Assembly (NCBI GenBank): GCA_905160935.1
Contig: CAJHZI010000442.1
Location: 47,501 to 111,500, forward strand
Length of the DNA stretch: 64,000 nucleotides
Reading direction: 5' to 3'
DNA from: Enchytraeus crypticus
Taxonomy: Eukaryota > Annelida > Clitellata > Enchytraeida > Enchytraeidae
The notes beneath the pieces are model-generated. The model was not told the DNA's origin and made no database searches. It was given only the letters and a program-made list of their open reading frames with translations. Below, one piece after another: positions 32,724 through 43,912 of this stretch; position 1 is the first letter of the stretch, and each line of letters opens with the position of its first letter. The translations under genes were made by a program, and so were the position numbers.

Positions 32724-34441
32724 TTAATGTTTTGGGCTAATTAACATAAGGTATCTCAAATTATGTGCCAGTGGCATGAAATTATCTTGCTCAGTATTAG
32801 CAACTAGTACAGTGGAAGCAGCTGTAATGCCCATACCATGAAAAGTACCAGTGCCATCCAATGTAGCAACATTATGGTCTGCATTGTCTGCTACCCTGTC
32901 TGTTACATTGTTTGAATGTCTCAATAGCGTAGGGGTAACATTATGAAATTTTAAATGACAAATTTTAAATGACAGATCCTGAGGTTAATTGAACCCTCGT
33001 GGGTTCGAATTCTGACCGTGCTGATCTGAGAGTAATATCTCGGACATTCACTGGACTGGTTACATGAAAAATGGAATAAATTGTCTAACGGTTTAAACAT
33101 GTGGTATTAAAAAGTGATAGATATCAGTATAGTTGATCATTTCACTATAATGCTTGTTTACTTTTTTTCTTACCCATCATGTAAATACCTCAGGAAAAGG
33201 GCGAATATTCATATCAGAAGGATTCAAAGTTACAGTGGATTGTTTAAAGCGTGTAATTTCATCGAATGACACAGAGAAACCTAAAAGTGCCAGCTGCTCA
33301 AATAATGTTTTGGATTCTATCGATTGATCAACTGACACACCCAAACCGCGAAGCAACAGCACAATAATTGAGTGTGATTGAATGATCCTCTGTCCAATGT
33401 TATGTTGCATAATGGGTGATGGTAGTAATGATCTGAGAAGCTGATGCAGAATAGGAGGAACGAAGTCCCTGTGCTCAATAGATTGGTACTGGCACACAAG
33501 TATTCATATCATATTCTAATTCTCTGATCTCTTTTGCAATCAATTTAGCTGCTGCTGTTAAGATTCTTTTACTCTCATCTGTCCTATCATTTTTCCTCTC
33601 CAGGTAACACTTCTCACTAATTAAGTATCAGGAAAAAATGTGGAAACAAATCGCATTTCTTCATCCAGATATTTCTGCAAACAGTATGTGATCATCATAG
33701 CACTCAATTTATAAGCTTTCGCTTAAGATGCTTTGCAGAATAGGCATTGCCATCTGTAGTTATGCCTTGCATTCTCTCAACTACATATTGTATTGAATAT
33801 AACTCTCTTTCACAGTTCTCTTCCAACGACTCGCAAGTCTTTGAAATGCTGATTGATAATCTTCATTTAATCTAGGTCGGTGTATAGTCCCCGCAGCAGT
33901 ACCTTCTTTAGCCCTGTTGCTGACAAATTTCAAATAACAGAGATTGTTACATATGGCTTCTTCTGCCGGTAAATCACAACGCATTTTCATTCGTCCCATG
34001 ACTTCAAATCTCCATTCCTTCTTCGGTAATGTTCTTGAACAATGCTTTGCAGTTCTACAGACATTGCTGTAACAACTCCTTTTGATCTTCGATCTGATAA
34101 ATTAGAGTAAACAAAAACACTGCGCTTTCCAATTAAAAATTTCCATAAATGAACAAAGTTTTTTCCTTTAGAATGACTTATTGTATCTTGTTCCAGTTGT
34201 GGAAGTTTTTTTATATTACAGTATAGCTTTCTACAACTATTGTGCACTACAAGTGGCTGATCACAAGATGTTAGACGATGTACAAGTTCAATATCTTGCG
34301 TGAACGAGCACTTTATAATAGTGTGTCAAACCCCTGATATTGTATAACAGTCAGCTGTTCATCAACATCAGTTGCATATAAAACACAAATAACGCATTGA
34401 TTTTCCAGAAATTGTTTAATATCTAGCAAATCTTCAGCCAT
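32724..34441 (-). pseudogene. Transposon-encoded protein, unclassified family
   Basis: The presumed transposase of the TIR element, minus strand from ATG 34441, broken by stops, frameshifts and a SINE. Seen in order: QFLENQCVICVLYATDVDEQ then VVHNSCRKLYCNIKK (34265-34205), a CxxC..HxxCRxxY zinc-binding-like pattern; DLPAEEAICNNLCYLKF (about 33980-33925), a second Cys-containing motif; RGLGVSVDQSIESKTLF and LGFSVSFDEITRFKQS (33345-33235); and, after the SINE, VADNADHNVATLDGTGTFHG MG (about 32905-32840). I know similar TE-derived proteins with ADNxDHN..TLDG..TFHGMG in other invertebrate and fish genomes, but cannot place them in a named superfamily. The Asp residues of ADNADHN are plausible metal ligands (inference). 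The C-terminal end is lost left of 32724. Confidence 0.65.
32905..33170 (+). mobile_element. SINE with tRNA-like head, inside the transposase
   Basis: A-box-like TAGCGTAGGGG at 32926-32936 and B-box GGTTCGAATTC at 33002-33012, with a duplicated AAATTTTAAATGAC between. It separates two parts of one transposase motif (..FT.WV | VADNADHN), so it is an insertion. Exact ends and target duplications were not resolved. Confidence 0.5.
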
Positions 34442-35058
34442 CTCTCAAGAGCTTTAATTGGCTGATTTTTAATCCCTGGCTAACTGAAACTAATTTTATT
34501 AATACCTAAATTATAATATAAGAATTTGTTAATAAAAATTATTCATTAGCTATACTTTACGAAATACAGTTTCGAAATTAATTAGACGTTTTATTACTTA
34601 TATCCCATTACACCATTCAAATAACATATTTATAACGTGTAAGCCAGAATTCAATTACAATTAATTGTCTAATTTTCCAAACTTACAGCAAAATCGTACT
34701 ATGTCTCTCAAAAATAAACAAATATGCAAGAAGGTTATTTTACCTTCTCGAAAAATATGAGGTTGTTTTTGTTCTTATTTACAGTCGATATTCTTAAACA
34801 AAATCAGTCATGTTAACATGGATATAACTTTTTTCCCCGAGGTCCTAGAAACGGGGAACTTTCCATACGAATAGTCCTTAACATTCCCTACAACTAGGCA
34901 AAAAAATCAGCTTTACACATTAAATGTTCCGGTATCACTCATCGGCGATTTTATCTACCCAACTATATATTCTTTAAGCTCCTCCCACAAATCTTCTTAT
35001 CCCAAATTCTTATTTTGTGCTACATCGAAACCACAGCGTTCAGGGAATTGGCTACTAC

Positions 35059-35329
35059 TGTTGTGGTTGCCTATTGGTATGGTTTGACGTCGTTGATTTT
35101 AGGCTTTATGTAGTTATATTAACTACAGTGTATTGTTGCTTAGACTAGCTCTTCCTCTTACGTTTACTGAATACAGTTCTACTACTAAAACAAGTATTTA
35201 TTTTGTAGTTTATTATCAAACCCAATGATACCATAGACCAATCACGTAACTAAAAACAAACAAACAAACACCGATGTTAAAGTCAAATAAAATGTCTGGC
35301 AAACACAAACTTACATAATAAAATAGAGA

Positions 35330-35380
<51 letters not shown>

Positions 35381-35907
35381 TGCCATTACTAAAGGTATCT
35401 TTGTGATGACATCAGCTAAGTCATGCAACAATACCAAAATATACTTAAATTGGAATTAATCTTTACTTATAATTCTATGACACTCAATCTAAACGTGTAT
35501 AATTATATATATTCTTATAATGCATATTAACTGCATATCGTAGCAATATTTCCATTGAAATATACATAATTCAAATATTATAAAATTATCACGATGTTCG
35601 ATTAATATCTCAAACACATAAAAATTATCAAATCCATAAATCACTTAATCGACCATATTTCGTGAACAAATTAACATTATTATATTCTACAATGTTTTCT
35701 CTAATTAATAGAACATATTTCAGTCTTACTGTAAGAGTAGTTTAGCCTGTGCGTCTGGATAACTTTATCACTTTATTCAGTCATTACTCCTTTCTTTATC
35801 AACAATCAAACGGAAGAGAACAGAGAACAAGAGTTGGCTGCCACTAAAACAAAAAGTTTTCTTCTTTATAAACAAATAAATATCAGATATGGTTACCATA
35901 TCTAACA
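35059..35907 (-). repeat. BEL 3' LTR, complete (849 bp)
   Basis: On the minus strand it starts TGTTAGATATGGTAACCATA and ends CCAATAGGCAACCACAACA. The start contains the palindrome GATATGGTTACCATATC. Includes a (GA)n tract at about 35325-35378 that is also in the 5' LTR remnant. Bounded inside by the polypurine tract. Confidence 0.85.
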
Positions 35908-35921
35908 TCCTCCCACCTCTG
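35908..35921 (-). promoter_or_regulatory. Polypurine tract of the BEL element
   Basis: Minus strand CAGAGGTGGGAGGA lies directly before the TGTTAGAT start of the 3' LTR, as expected of the primer for plus-strand DNA synthesis. Confidence 0.75.
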
Positions 35922-36584
35922 TAGGGGAACCTCAGTGACACTACGACAAAAGTTATTCATACAATCATTCACTATAAACACTCAACTTATATTTTAACTA
36001 TCAAAGTTGCTTTTATGTATTGCATACAATACTTATTCTACTAATACCATAACATTAGAATGTTTACTGCAACCCAAATTAACATTTGCAACAAAGAAAC
36101 TTTATAAGTTTTCATCATTAGTATAAACTATCATTAATAAAAATAAAAAATGTTAACAGTTATTTTGTAACAATCGTTACCTCATTTTATAAAATGTTCC
36201 CAATTATTTGCACCACCTGGTACATCAACTTATAAACGCTATCAATTACAATTCAAATTCTCAACAATTTGACAATCTTCTACAATAATCACTAGCATAC
36301 TAGATAAGCGATTTAATACTCTAGAGTAATGATAGCAATATGCATATGCATGTATTACTATAAACATTTATTTAATTATTCAATAATAATAATAAGCTTA
36401 ATTAAACATTACAACCTTTAACAGCTCATTGTATATAATGCTTATGTTAAACAATAACAATTATCAATTTAGAAAGTCTCTAAAATCAAATAATACAACT
36501 ATAAAATGTCTCTTGCACAAATAATCATTTGTTTCTTATAAACACATACTCGTATACATATACTATGCAATTTAATACTGTTTC

Positions 36585-37142
36585 TTAAGCACAACTAGAC
36601 TCAAGTAAACACAACTTAGTCAACGGACGTCTAAACATTCCTTGATTCGTCTTAATTTCTACTGACCTCACCAGATTATCTTTACCTGGAAAGGTTTCAA
36701 TAACACGAACAAGTAACCACTTATACCTTGGTGTATCTTGATCAACAATCAATACAACATCATTAATCTTAAGATTGGTTTCAGTACTTAACCACTTAGA
36801 ACGAGATTGTAACAGTGGAAGATATTCAGATCTCCATTTACTCCAGAATATGTCTGCAAGATACTGAACTTGTCTCCATCGTTTCCTACTATATTGATCT
36901 TGCTTTACAAAATTCCCTAGTGGACCAGTCAGACCACTTCTTAACTGTAAAAGATTACTTGGAGATATAGGATTCAAATTATTTGGATCATCCGATACAA
37001 CAGTCAATGGACGGGAGTTTATTATGTTTTCTACTATACATAACAGCGTTGGCAAACTCTCATCAGTCAAAGTCTGTTCTTTAATCAATGAAGATAAATT
37101 CTTCCATACTGATCTAAAAAATTCTTTCCCAGCACCCACCAT
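36585..37142 (-). pseudogene. BEL pol: integrase end and DUF5641
   Basis: 185-codon piece of the polyprotein. Seen: FFRSVWKNLSSLIKEQTLTD and NIINSRPLTVVSDDPNNLNP (integrase tail), then RKRWRQVQYLADIFWSKWRS EYLPLLQSRSKW and NDVVLIVDQDTPRYKWLLVR, the DUF5641 domain that ends BEL/Pao integrases, stopping at a natural-looking C-terminus. The catalytic-Glu motif HHGGCWERIF sits at its start, but in another frame, so a frameshift separates it from this piece. Confidence 0.85.
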
Positions 37143-37200
37143 GGTGCGAGGCCAGTGGAGTATTGAAAATCCATTGTATAGTTTTCTCTTTACAAAAATT

Positions 37201-38154
37201 TTAAACTTTAGAACTGTTACACTGAGCTACAGCATCTCTGAGCTCTCTTTCACTACCAACAAAATTACTACCATTGTCAGATCTAATTACAGTTGGCAAA
37301 CCACGCTGTAAAGCATTGAAAAACGAATCTGCTTCTAAAGTATGAGCTACTTCAATATGCACAGCTCGCACTGACAAACAAGTAAATATGCAACCATATC
37401 TTTTATGCAGACTCCTACCAAACTTAACATAGAACGGACCAAAATAGTCCACACCAACATTAGTAAATGGCGGTAAATTACATTCAGTACGATCTGCAGG
37501 TAAATCTGCCATCTTCTGCATCAATGGTTTACTGTATAAACGTTTACAAGTGAAGCATTTATTCTGAACTTCCTTAACAACTCTGCGTGCTCCAATTATC
37601 CAAAAAAGTTCTCTTAAAACTGACACGACATGTTTTTTACCAGTATGACCACATTGTTCATGATACTGTTTAACTATAAACTCTGTTACATGACTCTTCA
37701 TTGGTAATATTACAGGATGTTTAATTACTTCACTGCACTTATTATTACGCAATCGACCACCTACACAAATCAAATCATTTGCATCAAGCATCGGAGATAA
37801 ACGATACAAACTGCTTGTAGTTTTCACTGCATTGCCTTTCTTAATGCATTTTAGTTCATCATGAAAACACACACCTTGTACATGTTTAGTCAACGCAATC
37901 TCTGCTGCACTTATATCTTCAACCGAAAGCACTTGACGCATATTTCTCACAGGTAAGTTTCTGGCTTTATTAAGCCACTGTTTAAACAACAAATAAATCC
38001 ATGCATAGTATCTCTTCAACTTATACCATGAAGAAAAATATTCACAAAATTTAGACAATTTACATGATGCATTTATCACTGTAACGTAGCACTGTTTAGC
38101 ACATTTCTTAATTTCTACATCACCAGAAGAGGTCGGAAAGAATTCCTTATGCAC
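37201..38154 (-). pseudogene. BEL pol: zinc-binding domain and integrase core
   Basis: 317 codons. Seen: the H2C2 zinc-binding module (EQCGHTGKKHVVSVLRELFW and KCFTCKRLYSKP), then the integrase core with VGVDYFGPF carrying the first catalytic Asp and VIRSDNGSNFVG the second, and FTCLSVRAVHIEVAHTLEAD between. Family knowledge: inserts the element's DNA copy into host chromosomes. The third catalytic residue lies after the frame break near 37145. Confidence 0.9.
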
Positions 38155-38530
38155 TGGGAAAAGTTGATTATCAGGTTATCTTAGCATATCTGGGCCTATA
38201 AACCACCGATGAGAATTATCAACCTTTGAATTCAACGTTAAACCTTTACTCGCGTCGTCAGCCTGGTTAGATCCGGACTCGACGTAGCTCCATTTACTCA
38301 CATCAGAATTTTCTCTGATATATACTGCACTCGATTAGCTACATACACATGAAATCTCTTCGACACAGTATAAATATAACCTAATACTGCTTTGCTATCA
38401 GTCAAAAAATAACTCTGTATATTTGGCAGGTAATTCCTCTTCAAGCATCTTACTTATTTTAACAGCTACCGTAGCAGCGGTTAACTCTAGCCGAGGTATA
38501 GTTACATGTTTAGCTGGTGTTACTCTTGCT

Positions 38531-38869
38531 TTAACTATAATCAAAACTACAATGAATTTCACCATGACTATTGGTTAATCTTAAATAACTACACACACCA
38601 TAGCCTAAGTTTGAAGCATCTGAGAAGTGATGAAGAGACATAGCCTCTACCTTACGAAAATTAACAGGATTATAGCATCTAGGTACACACACATTAGTAA
38701 GAGCATCTAATGTACACAAAAATTGATTCCAGGCTATTCTTATATTATCTGGAACATCTGCATCCCAGTCTGATGTTAAAGTGCACAACTCCTTAAAAAT
38801 TAATTTACCTTGAAGCATAAACGGAGCTAGAAAACCTAGCGGGTCATATATCGAACTAATTACAGACAA
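38531..38869 (-). pseudogene. BEL pol: connection (A17) and RNase H start
   Basis: 112 codons. Seen: ISSIYDPLGFLAPFMLQGKL, the peptidase-A17-named region of Pao elements, DWDADVP, and SLHHFSDASNLGYGVCSYLR, the first acidic residue of the RNase H domain. The following RNase H part (38530-38155) is frameshifted and not continuous. Confidence 0.8.
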
Positions 38870-38883
38870 TATTCCTGTGCGTG

Positions 38884-39162
38884 TTACAGGTTTGTCTCTC
38901 TTACTGATATTAAGCTTAACATGTCACTGGTTAATGACCAATTAACACCTAACGTTATTTTTAAAGACGGATTATCGCTGAACAAACTTACAACAGAATC
39001 ATTACTGGCTCTATCCACTGCAGGAATAGCTTTCATTAGATCTACACTGTTTGACGCAAATTTAGTTAAATTAAAACCTCCCGCTTTGCACATTAATTTA
39101 ACATTATGCACAACTTCTAAAGCAACATTTACATCTAACAAAGACTTACAAAAATCATCCAC
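38884..39162 (-). pseudogene. BEL pol: RT active-site segment
   Basis: 92 codons beginning at VDDFCKSLLDV, the RT catalytic YVDD motif. The Tyr position is a TAG stop (about 39166-39164), so the active site is broken. Continues KLMCKAGGFNLTKFASNS, the RT thumb. The piece between 39341 and 39163 (FLWWENGD, FGARSSPSCASFALRQ) is shifted into other frames. Confidence 0.8.
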
Positions 39163-39340
39163 CTAGAAATTTCTAAGTAATGCTACCCTAGCGCTTGAAC
39201 CAAGCTGATCTTCGTTATTAATTGCTGTCTAAGTGCAAAACTGGCACAACTGGGTGACGAACGAGCACCGAATAAGTGTACTCACATTTGAAACTCTTTA
39301 GGAGTGCTTAACGTATCACCATTCTCCCACCACAAAAAAC

Positions 39341-40729
39341 TTACAAATATTTTTGCTGCTCTTCTGGGACCTTAACTTGATAAAACATTTTCTCAGTGTC
39401 CCCTACTACAGCTATAGGCTCAGCCCTGAATCGCAATGAAACACCTATCAATGAATTAGTCAAATCTGGTCCTTGTAGCAAACAACTATTTAAAGATTGA
39501 CCTCTATAATGAGCACTACAGTCAAATACCACTCTGATTTTATCAGGCTTCATTGGATGGAACACTGCATGACGTGGAATAAACCACACATCTGGATTTT
39601 CACTCTTGGCTTCAGTAGCATAACCTTTTTTGTTTAACATCTCATTCATAAAGGCAATATACTGCTGCTTAAAATTTACATCTTTCTCAAACTTCGACTT
39701 TAAACTCATTACACGCTTAATTGCTAAATCTCCATTGCACGGCAAATTATTAGCTTCATCTGTTAAAGGTAATGGTAGGGCAAAATGACCTTGATCCATT
39801 TTAACCTGTGATGTCATAATTTCAGTGAACCTTACGTCATTGCACGAATACGCTTTACTATTAACACGTTCATCAAATGGCGACTTGTTATACATGGATT
39901 CAACAAAATCACTTTCATATAACTGCTTTAACATGTTAGGTACTTCACACTCTGTTACACTGATATTACATTTCTTAGTTGACAAGAAATTACAATTAAC
40001 TGTATTGCATTCCTGCTCAGACAAATTATTAGTACCACATATATACCAGCCTAACCATGTTTGAATGGCTGCTGGCCCTTCATCTACTGACTTGATACAT
40101 TGCAGAAGTTCGAAAGCCTTGATACAGTTTATGCCCAATAATATACCTATAGGAATATCATCGTTACGTTCTGGTACTTCATCAGCAATCACACACAAAT
40201 ATGGATATGCATTTAATACATCATGATTCACAATAACTTTGCTTTCTATAGATAACACATCTTGCACATATGCTTTAGGCATTTTAATGACATTCACATC
40301 ATTATTATACGCAGACACCTTAAGATCACTGACTATAGTGGTCTCTTGTTTCACGTTTTGATTAATAGTTTTGATATCAATCTGAGCTGCCTTACCAGGA
40401 CAGACTAAATCCTTCCACAGCTGTTTGCTTATGAAGCACGCTGGACTTAAACTATCGAGGCAACAGTATGTTTTTAACACTTTATTCCTATGATAAATAT
40501 TTACACGTACAACAGACATTAATACAGGCTTAGTCTTTGAACTGCTTGATAGATTAGTACTGCAGTTAGTTTCTGCTGGATTATCATTAAAATTCATTGG
40601 CTTATTGAAACGAGAAAAATCATGTAACGTTGTAGCATGAGCCTTATGGTATATTTTGCACGTTCTTCTACGCTTACAGGTTTTCACTGTATGTTGACTT
40701 GATACATGCTTAAAACAACCAAAGCACAA
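39341..40729 (-). pseudogene. BEL pol: protease and RT N-terminus
   Basis: 462 codons, the longest intact piece. Seen: MCFGCFKHVSSQHTVKTCKR, a CCHC-like knuckle; VRVNIYHRNKVLKTYCCLDS then LSPACFIS, the DUF1758 retroviral-type aspartic protease with LDS in place of the usual LDSG; later HAVFHPMKPDKIRVVFDCSA and GVSLRFRAEPIAVVGDTEKM FYQVKV, the reverse transcriptase fingers with the first catalytic Asp (normally DIEKMF). The Gly-to-Leu change after DS suggests the protease is inactive (inference). Confidence 0.9.
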
Positions 40730-40740
40730 TTTGTTTGTAA

Positions 40741-41664
40741 TTAGAAATTGCTTCTATCATTAAGACTCATGTCAATGAACTTAGTACACACTTCTATATC
40801 ATGTGACTCATTGCATACAGGACACAAACAAACACGACCACCTTTATCGAATACTGCAGACTCATTAACACTTGGATTAGTACACACTTCTATATCATGT
40901 GACTCATTGCATACAGGACACAAACAAACACGACCACCTTTATCGAATACTGCAGACTCATTAACACTTGGATGATACACTGGATTGCTATCTACTGTGG
41001 CACACACCTTAAGCTGCTTATGCGGTATAGACTTTGCATTAATAAACCTGTTACTTTCAGCATTTGCCTTAGATTTCCTTTGCATTTCAACAGTTGCCTG
41101 TAACGCTGCTTGAGAATATACAGGGTGTTTTGCTATAAGAGCCTCTATTTCTATAAACTTTGCTAGATCTTCAAATGTGACTAGCTTATCACTGCTTTCC
41201 AATTTATAAGCGTGCCTATACCAGGCTGTTTGTAAATAGGTTGGTAATTTTCTCACAATTCTCTGTTTGTACAAATCAGTGTTTAACTGCTGTAGCTGAG
41301 ATAAACTATTCATAGCAACATGTATGCATTGTAGCAAAATAGAAAACAAACGTAAATCGTCTACATCTTTAGCACTAATTGGCTTATATTCATCAATTTT
41401 GCTTAAATAAGCTCTCGCTATACTTTCAGCGTTACCAAATTTTCGGGCAAGCTGTCGTTTCAGTTTATAATAATTAGATCTGCTAGATTGATTCATATAG
41501 CTCATGACAAGCTTTCTAACATGACCACTTGTGTACTGCTTCATATAATTAAGTCTACGGTCTATATCACTGGTAGAATCCTCTATCAGCTTCTCGAAAG
41601 CCATCATCCAGTACACATATTCTGTAGGATCCCCGTTGAAAACACTTAATTCTAGGTTCGGCAA
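40741..41664 (-). pseudogene. BEL gag: DUF1759 capsid-like region
   Basis: 307 codons. Seen: MPNLELSVFNGDPTEYVYWM, YNYMKQYTSGH-like, and QLARKFGNAESIARAYLSKI, typical of DUF1759 in BEL/Pao gag, then a Cys-His knuckle CLCPVCNESHDIEVCT. A 96-bp perfect tandem duplication (40781-40972) gives two copies of the knuckle. Confidence 0.85.
40781..40972. repeat. Perfect 96-bp tandem duplication in gag
   Basis: Units 40781-40876 and 40877-40972 are identical and keep the reading frame (32 codons), doubling the CPVCNESHDIEVC knuckle. Identity shows that the duplication is younger than the decay of the rest of the element, or is kept by slippage. Confidence 0.95.
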
Positions 41665-41670
41665 TTTGTT

Positions 41671-42446
41671 CTATTTAACAGCATCTGCTAAAACTTCAAA
41701 AGCTGTATTTGCACCATTAATGCCATCATGAAACAAATAATTACTTGCACGTTTGTGATTAGCATAATGACACGCATCAATATCATCAGAATTACAACCA
41801 TTAGTATTTCTGTTAACACAATTATTAACGTTGTGCATGTTTACACTGTTACTTACACTGTTATCATTTATCACACTGTTAATTTTAGGCATAATTTCAC
41901 GAACACCTTCGTTTAATTTCAAACCATTATTAATGACACAATATGGCTCGACGAATCTTCAGACATAATACCTTGTTGCTGATTTCGCCACATTTTATCA
42001 TACGAACAATAGATATCACTTTCTGTGACTGCTAAATCAATTTTCTTATCTGAATTATTAGCAGATAATTTAGACTTTAAAAACAACAACCTTTTCTTTG
42101 TTTCCAACTCCCTCTGTTGTTGTTTCATCTCCAACTCCCTCTGTTGTTGTTCTTTCTTCACGAGCTCTATCTCTCGTTGAATCTCTGCGGAGACTTTGTC
42201 GTAGGCTTCAGACCTTTGTCTGACAGCGACAGACACTGCTCTCTCAGCTCTCTGGCTTATCGTAGAGCTGGCGATGGAAATTCTTGACATACCCGAAGCC
42301 TGTGATGTGGTTTCTATGTCATCTGGGACATTGAATCTGTTAAACAGTACAGGCGGTACGTCTGATACAGTCCCCTCAGTTGGCGATGGGTTTTGGAACG
42401 AAGAATGAGGGGGGTCTGTCAGGGTTGAATCTTTTAGGTCCTCCAT
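41671..42446 (-). pseudogene. BEL gag: N-terminal region in two frames
   Basis: ATG at 42446 (MEDLKDSTLTDPPH) is taken as the gag start. The frame runs to 41919 with a coiled-coil-like EIELVKKEQQQRELEMKQQQ repeat, then continues as an Asn-rich stretch 41922-41671 in another frame. An ATG at 42494 in frame is also possible. A primer binding site candidate (TGG at 42470, minus strand TGGAGCCAGA) lies 29 nt inside the LTR, which is unusually far. Confidence 0.7.
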
Positions 42447-42499
42447 TGTTCTGAATCGTCTCTGGCTCCAGCTGAATGGTAATGTTATTAACATTACTA

Positions 42500-42760
42500 T
42501 GTTGTGGTTGCCTATTGGTAGGGTTTGACGTCGTTGATTTTAGGCTTTATGTAGTTATATTAACTACAGTGTATTGTTGCTTAGACTAGCTCTTACGTTT
42601 ACTGAATAAAGTTCTACTACTAAAACAAGTATTTCTTATTTTATAATTTATTATCAAACCCAATGATACTGTAGACCAATAACGTAACTAAAAACAAACA
42701 AACAAACACAGATACTAAAGTCAAATAAAATGTCAAGCAAACACAAACTTACATAATAAA

Positions 42761-42816
<56 letters not shown>

Positions 42817-42836
42817 CGTGCGTGTCATTAGTAAAG
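42500..42836 (-). repeat. BEL 5' LTR remnant (337 bp)
   Basis: Aligns with 35059-35395 of the 3' LTR from the CCACAACA end through the (GA)n tract to CATTAGTAAAG, with scattered substitutions. The remaining 512 bp (the U3 start) is missing; sequence beyond 42836 belongs to the TAGAGATGGG element. Confidence 0.9.
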
Positions 42837-42944
42837 ATTAGAGATGGGCATTTTATGAATTTTCAGAGTTCGGGTTCGGTTCGGTTCGTTGAAAATGAAA
42901 GTTCGGTTCGGGTTCGGTTAGAACAAAGGTTCGAGTTCGAGTTG

Positions 42945-43345
42945 GGCTTGCTTTCCAAATCGCAAAACTTGTTCTTTCCTTGATGTCCATGTTTCAGATC
43001 CATACAATAGCGTGGTCCATACCAAGGTTTTCGATGTCTTTATCTTAGTGTCTTTCTTTAGGATTTTTGTTAAAGGAATCCTATTATCAAAAGTTTCTTT
43101 TGCTTGTGCAATCCTACTATATATTTCAGTCTCGCATTTCCCATCATCTGTTATAGCGTGATTAAAATATTCGAAACTCCTTACCTGTTCCAATTTGTTT
43201 ACATTTATTATAATATTGACTTCATCTCTATTCTGGGATACTTTCACTACTTTTGTCTCTTTGATGTTACTCTTCATTCCATATTTCAATGCCATATCAT
43301 TCAGATTATCCATTATCTTCTGTAGACCAGTCGCGCTTCCCGCTA
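42945..43345 (-). pseudogene. RTE-like LINE fragment (RT thumb)
   Basis: Minus-strand frame 43349-42918 encodes MKSNIKETKVVKVSQN, SFEYFNHAITDDGKCETEIY, KKDTKIKTSKTLVWTTLLYG and SETW, then runs into the GTTCGG array. Next to the plus-strand 3' part of the same family at 43555, which suggests an inverted (twin-primed) insertion. Confidence 0.8.
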
Positions 43346-43554
43346 CCATTCCTTTGTAACGCTACCATTCCTTTGTATCGCTATCTTTTATTAATTTTTA
43401 AATTTGTGTCAGAACCAGCCTTACCTGAATATATACTATTGGATACTGTAAGACATGTAAATGCAAAAACTAATATATATTTGTATTGTTTTTACTATCT
43501 TTATATAATGTCAGGCTGGCGACGGAGAAAGGAACTTCACGATTTTGGTTCAGT

Positions 43555-43912
43555 TGGAGGCGTTGGAAATGTGGATTAGAAGAAGAATGGAGAGGATTTA
43601 GCTGGACTCAAAAGGCTGCAAATGAGGAATTTCTAGAGAGAGTTGGCACAGGTACACAGTTGATAAATGTATTAAGAAATAGGAAGAAGAGTTGGATAAG
43701 ACACATTCTAAGGGGAAGGTCTATTAAAAGAGGTCATAGAAGGTAGAATGGAAGGAAAAAGAGACAGGTGCAGGCCGAGATTAGGTATGTTAGATGATTT
43801 AAAGACCCACTCATATGTGGAAATGAAGAGGAAGGCGGAAGACAGAGAAGAGTGGAGGCGTTATATACCATGGACCTGCCTGTAGGCAGTGCACTAAGAG
43901 AGAGAGATAGAC
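43555..43912 (+). pseudogene. RTE-like LINE 3' end
   Basis: Plus strand after a frame change: NVLRNRKKSWIRHILRG, an [18 protein letters not shown]-like stretch and the 3' end ATGGACCTGCCTGTAGGCAG, with a (GA)n tail. It continues the coding order of the inverted piece at 42945-43345. Confidence 0.8.

Larger units (their letters stand above)
31373..34963 (-). mobile_element. DNA transposon with long TIRs, unclassified
   Basis: Diverged terminal inverted repeats of about 140 bp bound this 3.6-kb element. Both start GTTGGGTAGA and share, in order, ACATTTAATG.GTAAAGC, ATTCGT.GGAA, AAGTTCCCC and AAAAAAGTTAT..CC (left 31373-31515, right 34963-34815). TA dinucleotides flank both ends (31371-31372, 34964-34965). 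It carries the minus-strand gene remnant 34441-32724, whose start lies 0.5 kb inside the right TIR. A hAT-type element (31753-32471) and a SINE (about 32905-33170) are nested in it. The superfamily is not recognised. Confidence 0.7.
35059..42836 (-). mobile_element. BEL/Pao LTR retrotransposon, decayed
   Basis: A minus-strand element of about 7.8 kb: 5' LTR remnant (42836-42500), gag/pol in eight frame pieces (42446-36585), non-coding 36584-35922, polypurine tract, full 3' LTR (35907-35059). Domain order gag, Zn knuckle, protease, RT, RNase H, integrase, DUF5641 is that of BEL/Pao. Frame changes and a stop replacing the first residue of the RT YVDD motif show it is dead. The flank before 35059 is ACTAC; its partner is missing because the 5' LTR is truncated. 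Confidence 0.9.

Noticed and set aside
35059-35395. Taking this segment alone as the left LTR of a symmetric element
   Set aside because: The polypurine tract and TGTTAGAT start at 35907 show that the LTR is 849 bp; the 337-bp match only reflects truncation of the other LTR.
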